This document shows, one piece after another, positions 1-5,556 of a stretch of DNA of 5,556 bases. The position numbers and the translations under genes are program-made. The notes under the pieces were generated by a model. That model saw only the letters and a program-made list of their open reading frames with translations. It did not search any database and was not told the origin of the DNA. This DNA is from an uncultured Gammaproteobacteria bacterium (GTDB taxonomy: Bacteria > Pseudomonadota > Gammaproteobacteria > Rariloculales > Rariloculaceae), in assembly GCA_946887385.1 (NCBI GenBank), contig CAMPKU010000252.1, positions 1-5,556 on the forward strand. The letters run 5' to 3'. Position 1 is the stretch's first letter. Every line of letters starts with the position of its first letter.

Positions 1-320
1 TCCTGAAGGCGCTCGTTCATGCCGGGCTGGTGGTGTCGACGCGCGGCGTACAGGGCGGCTACGCCCTCGCCCGCCCGCCCGCGTCGATCAGCGCGGCCGA
101 GATTCTCGATGCGCTCGAAGGGCCCGTCGCCATCACCGAGTGCAGCTCCTCGCATGGCGTCTGCGACCTGGAGTCGTACTGCCGCGTGGGCTCGGCATGG
201 CAACGAATCAATTCGAGCATTCGCAAAGCGCTCGAAGGCGTGAGCCTGGCCGATTTGCAGAACCGCCGCGAGCCTTTACCCACCCTGCACGCCGACATCC
301 GCGAAGCGGCGGTGCGCTGA
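1..320 (+). CDS. Rrf2-family Fe-S-sensing transcriptional regulator of the SUF operon (5' end missing)
   Basis: The open frame enters from the left edge and ends at TGA 318-320, giving 105 visible codons. Rrf2 regulators are usually about 150 residues, so roughly 45, including most of the helix-turn-helix, lie outside. The visible start reads as the wing of an Rrf2 domain ([10 protein letters not shown], then [13 protein letters not shown]), followed by the [13 protein letters not shown] helix. Three cysteines follow, with codons at 141, 162 and 180, spaced C-x6-C-x5-C. This is close to the [2Fe-2S] ligand set of IscR, but the IscR histidine two residues after the third Cys is replaced here by Gly. 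The later WQRIN and [10 protein letters not shown] segments fit the SUF-linked Rrf2 subgroup. Placement 16 nt before sufB suggests it autoregulates the operon in response to cluster supply; this is inferred. A GTG at 30 is not the real start, because conserved Rrf2 sequence continues upstream of it. Confidence 0.9.
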   Translation, partial: LKALVHAGLVVSTRGVQGGYALARPPASISAAEILDALEGPVAITECSSSHGVCDLESYCRVGSAWQRINSSIRKALEGVSLADLQNRREPLPTLHADIREAAVR

Positions 321-336
321 GCACACTGAGCATTTC

Positions 337-1785
337 ATGGCTACCGAAACCGAAAAGCTGGAAGACATCGTCAAGCGTAAGTACCGCCACGGCTTCGTGA
401 CGGACATCGAGCAGGAAACCGTGCCGCCGGGTTTGAGCGAGGACGTAATCCGCTTGATCTCCGCCAAGAAGGGCGAGCCCGAGTTCCTCACGGAGTGGCG
501 GCTCAAGGCGTATCGGCACTGGCTCACTCTCGTGGAGCCGACGTGGGCGCACGTGCGCTACGCGCCGATCGATTATCAGGCGATCTCGTATTACGCCGCG
601 CCGAAACGCTCGGGTGACGCACCGAAAAGCCTGGACGAAGTGGACCCCAAGCTGCTCGAGACTTACGACAAGCTCGGCATCCCGCTGCACGAGCGCGCGC
701 GGCTCGCGGGCGTCGCCGTGGACGCCGTATTCGACAGCGTGTCCGTGGCCACCACGTTCAAGGACAAGCTGGCCTCGGCCGGCGTGATCTTCTGCTCGTT
801 CTCCGACGCCGTGAAGAATCACCCCGAGCTCGTGCGACGCTATCTCGGCACCGTGGTGCCCTATCGCGACAACTATTTCGCCACGCTGAACTCCGCCGTG
901 TTCACCGACGGCTCGTTCGTCTACGTGCCGAAGGGCGTGCGTTGCCCCATGGAGCTGTCCACGTACTTCCGCATCAACGCCGCCAACACCGGCCAGTTCG
1001 AGCGCACGCTGGTCATCGCCGACGAAGGCGCGTACGTGTCATATTTGGAAGGGTGCACTGCCCCAATGCGCGACGAGAACCAACTGCACGCCGCGGTCGT
1101 CGAGCTCGTCGCGCTGGACAACGCGCAGATCAAGTACTCGACGGTGCAGAACTGGTACCCCGGCGACGAGCAGGGCCGCGGCGGCATCTACAACTTCGTC
1201 ACGAAGCGCGGCGACTGCCGCGGTGCCAACTCGAAGATCTCGTGGACGCAGGTGGAGACGGGCTCCGCGATCACGTGGAAGTACCCGAGCTGCATTCTGC
1301 GCGGCGACAACTCCGTCGGCGAGTTCTATTCGGTGGCCGTGGCGAACAACTATCAACAAGCCGATACGGGCACGAAGATGATTCATATCGGCCGCAACAC
1401 GAGCAGCACGATCGTGTCGAAAGGCATTTCGGCGGGCCACGGCGAGAATTCCTATCGCGGGCTCGTGAAGGTAATGCCCACGGCGCAAAACGCGCGCAAC
1501 TACACGCGCTGCGACTCGTTGCTGCTGGGTGCGGAGTGCGGTGCGCACACGTTCCCGTACATCGAGTCGCGCAACCGGTCGGCGCGCGTGGAGCACGAGG
1601 CCACGACATCGAAGATCAGCGAAGACCAGCTCTTCTATTGCCGCCAACGCGGCCTGTCGGAAGAAGACGCCGTGAACATGATCGTCAACGGCTTCTGCCG
1701 CGAGGTGTTCAAGGAGCTGCCGATGGAGTTCGCCGTGGAGGCGCAGAACCTGCTGAACGTGAGCCTCGAAGGCGCCGTCGGCTGA
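337..1785 (+). CDS. sufB: Fe-S cluster assembly scaffold protein SufB
   Basis: SufB is the cytosolic scaffold subunit of SufBCD, on which the nascent cluster is built. The 482-residue length is close to E. coli SufB (495), and most of the protein matches family signatures: [42 protein letters not shown] and the C-terminal FAVEAQ. Residues known to be essential in E. coli are in place: Cys240 in the GCTAP motif (E. coli Cys254, sulfur entry), Cys392 (E. coli Cys405), and His420-Glu421 in the EHEATT motif (E. coli His433-Glu434). The N-terminal CxxCxxxC motif of E. coli SufB is absent; the matching stretch (about residues 87-98) has no cysteine. The C-terminal core ([12 protein letters not shown] to [10 protein letters not shown]) is visibly paralogous to the end of SufD. 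ATG 337 is the only plausible start, with a weak upstream ribosome site. Codons near 1039-1068 are less GC-rich than their surroundings. Confidence 0.98.
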   Translation: MATETEKLEDIVKRKYRHGFVTDIEQETVPPGLSEDVIRLISAKKGEPEFLTEWRLKAYRHWLTLVEPTWAHVRYAPIDYQAISYYAAPKRSGDAPKSLDEVDPKLLETYDKLGIPLHERARLAGVAVDAVFDSVSVATTFKDKLASAGVIFCSFSDAVKNHPELVRRYLGTVVPYRDNYFATLNSAVFTDGSFVYVPKGVRCPMELSTYFRINAANTGQFERTLVIADEGAYVSYLEGCTAPMRDENQLHAAVVELVALDNAQIKYSTVQNWYPGDEQGRGGIYNFVTKRGDCRGANSKISWTQVETGSAITWKYPSCILRGDNSVGEFYSVAVANNYQQADTGTKMIHIGRNTSSTIVSKGISAGHGENSYRGLVKVMPTAQNARNYTRCDSLLLGAECGAHTFPYIESRNRSARVEHEATTSKISEDQLFYCRQRGLSEEDAVNMIVNGFCREVFKELPMEFAVEAQNLLNVSLEGAVG

Positions 1786-1787
1786 GC

Positions 1788-1792
1788 AAGGA
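1788..1792 (+). promoter_or_regulatory. Ribosome binding site of sufC
   Basis: AAGGA lies in the short sufB-sufC gap, 8 nt before ATG 1801. This is good Shine-Dalgarno spacing and supports that ATG as the sufC start. Confidence 0.65.
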
Positions 1793-1800
1793 CGAATGAC

Positions 1801-2553
1801 ATGTTGAGAATCGAGAATCTGCACGCGCGCGTCGGCGATCGCGAGATCCTGAAGGGGCTCACGCTGCACGTGCCTGCGGGCGAAGTGCACGCGATCATGG
1901 GCCCGAACGGCTCGGGCAAGAGCACGCTCGCGCAGGTGCTGGCGGGCCGCGCCGACTATCAAGTCACGGCAGGCACCGTGACGTATCGCGGCCAAGACCT
2001 GCTGGCGCTCGCACCCGAGGAGCGCGCGCGCGCCGGGGTGTTCTTGGCGTTCCAGTATCCGATCGAGATCCCCGGCGTGAACAATGCCTACCTGCTGAAG
2101 GCGGCTTTGAACGCGCAGCGTGCAGCGCGCGGCGAGCCGCCCGTCGACGCGTTCGAGTTCATGAAATTGATAAAGAACAAGATGGAACTCGTTAATGTTC
2201 CAAAGGATTTCTTGACCAGAAGCGTGAACCAGGGCTTCTCGGGCGGCGAGAAAAAGCGCAACGAGATCCTGCAAATGCTGTTGCTCGAGCCGCGTCTCGC
2301 CGTGCTCGATGAGACGGACTCGGGGCTCGACGTGGACGCGCTGAAGATCGTGGCCCATGGCGTCAACAGCCTGCGCTCACCCGACCGCTCGATGCTGCTC
2401 GTCACGCACTACGAGCGGCTGCTCGAGCTCATCGTACCCGACCGCGTTCACGTGCTCGCGGCTGGACGCATCGTCAAATCCGGCCCCAAAGACCTCGCTC
2501 GCGAGCTCGACGAGCGCGGCTATGACTGGGTGCAAGCCGGAGGCACGGCGTGA
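1801..2553 (+). CDS. sufC: SUF complex ATPase SufC
   Basis: SufC is the ABC-type ATPase of the soluble SufBCD complex. ATP-driven SufC dimerisation remodels the SufB-SufD pair so that cluster can form; it is not a membrane transporter, and no membrane segment is seen. The 250 residues match the usual length (about 248). Motifs in order are Walker A GPNGSGKST at 34-42 with Lys40, the Q-loop FQYP with Gln85, the shortened ABC signature SGGE at 147-150, Lys152, the Walker B region LAVLDETDSGLD at 166-177 with Glu171 and Asp173, and the switch His203 in VTHY. These positions coincide with the numbering of the E. coli protein. The gene starts 15 nt after sufB with a clear ribosome site and overlaps sufD by 4 nt. 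Residues 121-141 (2161-2223) are coded by unusually AT-rich codons, including ATA and AGA, unlike the rest of the operon, but the frame and protein stay intact. Confidence 0.98.
   Translation: MLRIENLHARVGDREILKGLTLHVPAGEVHAIMGPNGSGKSTLAQVLAGRADYQVTAGTVTYRGQDLLALAPEERARAGVFLAFQYPIEIPGVNNAYLLKAALNAQRAARGEPPVDAFEFMKLIKNKMELVNVPKDFLTRSVNQGFSGGEKKRNEILQMLLLEPRLAVLDETDSGLDVDALKIVAHGVNSLRSPDRSMLLVTHYERLLELIVPDRVHVLAAGRIVKSGPKDLARELDERGYDWVQAGGTA
2539..2543 (+). promoter_or_regulatory. Ribosome binding site that decides the sufD GTG start
   Basis: GGAGG sits inside the end of sufC, 6 nt before GTG 2550. There is no nearby in-frame ATG, so this strong site supports the GTG start and translational coupling through the GTGA overlap. 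Confidence 0.75.
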
Positions 2554-3817
2554 ACAACGCGATTCCGTTGCTTGCCGGCGTCGCCGTGCCGGGCCCCGAG
2601 GCCACGCGCGCCACGCGGCTTCGCGCGCTCGCGGGGCTGGGGGTGGCCGGATGGCCCACGCGCCGCCGCGAGCCGTGGCGCTACACGGACTTGGAGCCGC
2701 TCGCGGCCGGCAACTTCGAGCTGGTCGCGCCGCCCGCGGACGACGACACCGTCGCGGCAGCTCGGCGCCTGCTCGAAGACCCGGCGTTCGGCGAAGCGTC
2801 GCGCCAGCTCGTGCTGCTCGACGGTGAGCGCGTTGCCGGCCTCGGTGCCGCCGCGCTCACCGGCGTCGACATCGGCAACCCGGAAACACAGTGGAGCGAG
2901 ATCGAGTCCGCACAGGAGTATCCCCTCGCCGCGCTGAACACTGCGTTCGCGCAGCGTGGTCTATGGCTTCGCGTTCGCGCGGGCACGATCGTCGATGTGC
3001 CCGTTCATCTCGTGGTGCTGGGCTCTGCGCGTGCGCGGATCGCCGCGCAGCCGCGCATCGTGATCGAGATGGAGGCCGGCGCGCAGGCCACGTTCGTGCA
3101 GCACTTCGTGGATTGCGGTGCCACGTCCGACGGCTGGAGCAACGCGGTTACACAGATTCGGCAGGATGCCGGCTCGCGGGTTAACTTCTATCGCCTTCAG
3201 CGGCACGCATCCGGTGCCGCGCACACGTCGCTGCTAGCGGCCGACTTGGACCGCGACGCAGAGCTCACGGCCGGCTATCTCGATCTCGGCGCGCGGCTCG
3301 TACGCAACGACATCGCGATCACGCTGAGCGGCCCTGGTGCACGCACGCAGCTTTTCGGCCTGCTGCTGGCAGGCGCGGGCCAGCACGTCGATGACCATAC
3401 GGTCATTCGCCACGCGGCCGGCGCCACGGTGAGCGACGAAAATTTCCGCAGCATCATCGGGGCGCACGGGCGCGGCGTGTTCAACGGCAAGGTAATCGTG
3501 GAGCGCGACTGCCAACGCATCGACGCCCGCCAACGCAACGACAATTTGTTGCTCGGCGAGCATGCCGAGATCGACACTCGACCGACCCTCGAGATTTACG
3601 CGAACGACGTCAAGTGCAGCCATGGCGCCACCGTCGGCGAGCTCGACCCGGAGCAACTTTTTTACCTGCAGGCTCGCGGGCTCGACGCGGCGGCGGCCCG
3701 CCGTATGTTGACCACGGCCTTTGCCACAACGGTGCTCGAGCAGATTGCCGATACGGCGCTTCGCGGCGAAGCGCTGGCGCGCGTAACGGCGCACCTCGAG
3801 ACGCTCACGGAGCGATG

Positions 3818-3818
<1 letters not shown>
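2550..3818 (+). CDS. sufD: Fe-S cluster assembly protein SufD
   Basis: SufD is the SufB paralogue that pairs with SufB and SufC in the SufBC2D scaffold; in E. coli it is linked to iron acquisition and cluster formation at the SufB-SufD interface. The length is 422 residues, against 423 in E. coli. The N-terminal helical part carries the family motif REPWRYTDLEPL at about residues 40-50. The middle is the expected beta-helix region (FVQHFVD, GAGQHVDDHTVIRHAA, NGKVIVERDCQ). The C-terminal core has IYANDVKCSHGATVGELD with Cys356 and His358, equivalent to E. coli Cys358 and His360, then EQLFYLQARGLD as in SufB. Translation starts at GTG 2550, overlapping the sufC stop by 4 nt, with GGAGG upstream. 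N-terminal sequence is less conserved in this family, as usual. The gene ends in TGA overlapping the sufS start. Confidence 0.96.
3809..3812 (+). promoter_or_regulatory. Ribosome binding site of sufS
   Basis: GGAG near the end of sufD is 5 nt before ATG 3818 but only 2 nt before ATG 3815. The spacing favours 3818, where the sufD stop and sufS start form TGATG, although 3815 cannot be excluded. Confidence 0.55.
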
Positions 3819-5090
<1,272 letters not shown>

Positions 5091-5098
<8 letters not shown>

Positions 5099-5543
5099 GC
5101 TGCAAGAGCTGTATAGGGAAGTGATCCTCGATCACAACCGCAACCCGCGCAACTTTGGCGAGCTCGCCGATGCGACTCGCGTGGTCACGGGCGTGAATCC
5201 GCTCTGCGGCGACAAGTTGACGCTGTACGTGAAGCTCGACGGCGGGCGAATCGAAGACATCCGCTTTCAAGGAAGCGGCTGTGCGATCTCCGTGGCCTCG
5301 TCGTCGTTGATGACCGAGCGCGTCAAGGGCACGCCCCTCGCGGCGGCGCTCGAGCTGTTCGACAAAGTTCACCACCTTCTCACGGGGCCGCATGATCACG
5401 CGCCGCCCGACGATCTCGACAAGCTCGCGGCGCTCGGCGGCGTGCGCGAGTACCCGTCGCGCGTGAAATGCGCGAGCCTGGCGTGGCATGCCCTGAAATC
5501 GGCCGTCGCCGAAGACGACGTCGGCAGCGTCACGACCGAGTAG
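5091..5543 (+). CDS. sufU: SufU-type sulfur acceptor / Fe-S assembly protein
   Basis: SufU belongs to the IscU/NifU-N fold family. In Bacillus subtilis it is a zinc-dependent sulfurtransferase that takes persulfide sulfur from SufS for use by SufBCD. The 150-residue protein starts MDELQELYREVILDH and carries the zinc-ligand set Cys39 and Asp41 (NPLCGD), Cys64 (GSGCAIS) and Cys127 (SRVKCASLAW), equivalent to B. subtilis Cys41, Asp43, Cys66 and Cys128; Arg124 just before the last Cys is also kept. It is SufU rather than IscU because it lacks the LPPVK chaperone motif, has extra sequence between the second and third Cys (about residues 80-110), and ends in the VREYPSRVKC signature. A short acidic tail follows residue 138. 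It starts at GTG, overlapping sufS by 8 nt. Its position next to sufS suggests it replaces SufE here, which is an inference; a scaffold role cannot be excluded. Confidence 0.94.
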
Positions 5544-5546
5544 CCC

Positions 5547-5556
5547 ATGTATCACT
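5547..5556 (+). CDS. Possible start of the next operon gene (cut by the window edge)
   Basis: An ATG lies 3 nt after the sufU stop and is followed by two codons (Tyr, His) before the window ends. There is no strong ribosome site, although CGAG is nearby. Many SUF operons of this layout continue with sufT, whose proteins often begin Met-Tyr, but ten bases cannot identify a gene. Confidence 0.25.

Noticed and set aside
30..320. GTG at 30 as the start of a short complete regulator
   Set aside because: Conserved Rrf2 wing sequence (LKALVHAGL) precedes it in the same frame, so the gene is cut by the window edge, not short.
208..822. 204-codon minus-strand open frame opposite the regulator and sufB
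   Set aside because: It is a shadow of sufB, with no family motifs and no sensible promoter or ribosome site.
1039..2358. 439-codon open frame on the minus strand across sufB and sufC
   Set aside because: It is antisense to two certain genes, has Arg/His/Ala-rich low-information protein, and is explained by the GC-rich third positions of the + strand genes.
3658..3663. Run of six T as a terminator or frameshift site in sufD
   Set aside because: It codes Leu-Phe in the conserved EQLFYL segment, no GC-rich hairpin precedes it, and the frame continues normally.
3614..3814. Upstream extension of the sufS frame by 67 codons
   Set aside because: It lies inside the conserved SufD C-terminus; the extra residues do not resemble SufS, and GGAG with the TGATG junction places the start at 3818.

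Overview
The window is a SUF iron-sulfur cluster assembly operon, with every gene on the + strand. The organism is not named by anything in the DNA. The high G+C (roughly two thirds by eye), the gene order regulator-sufB-sufC-sufD-sufS-sufU and the protein sequences point to a GC-rich proteobacterium, with a beta- or gammaproteobacterial (Burkholderiales- or Xanthomonadales-like) flavour. This placement is an inference.

Layout: 1-320 is the C-terminal two thirds of an Rrf2-family regulator with three cysteines spaced like Fe-S ligands; its N-terminus lies outside the window. sufB follows after 16 nt, sufC after another 15 nt, and then the genes overlap: sufC/sufD by 4 nt (GTGA), sufD/sufS at a TGATG junction and sufS/sufU by 8 nt. 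After sufU an ATG at 5547 opens what may be the next gene, but only ten bases of it are visible. No stretch longer than 16 nt lacks a gene, and no internal promoter or terminator is seen, so transcription must start upstream of the window and run past its end.

How the parts work together: SufS takes sulfur from cysteine as a persulfide on its active-site Cys. SufU is the likely partner that accepts that sulfur. The SufB-SufC-SufD complex builds the cluster on a SufB/SufD scaffold, driven by the SufC ATPase. The Rrf2 protein probably senses Fe-S status and controls the operon. The key catalytic and ligand residues known from Escherichia coli and Bacillus subtilis are present in SufB, SufC, SufD, SufS and SufU. 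No sufA or sufE lies within the window.

This is a recognisable, well-studied system and I see no evidence for an undescribed one. The points worth a second look are a strikingly AT-rich patch inside sufC, a milder one at the conserved Cys motif of sufB, a 21-bp in-frame tandem duplication near the start of sufS, and the cysteine spacing of the regulator.
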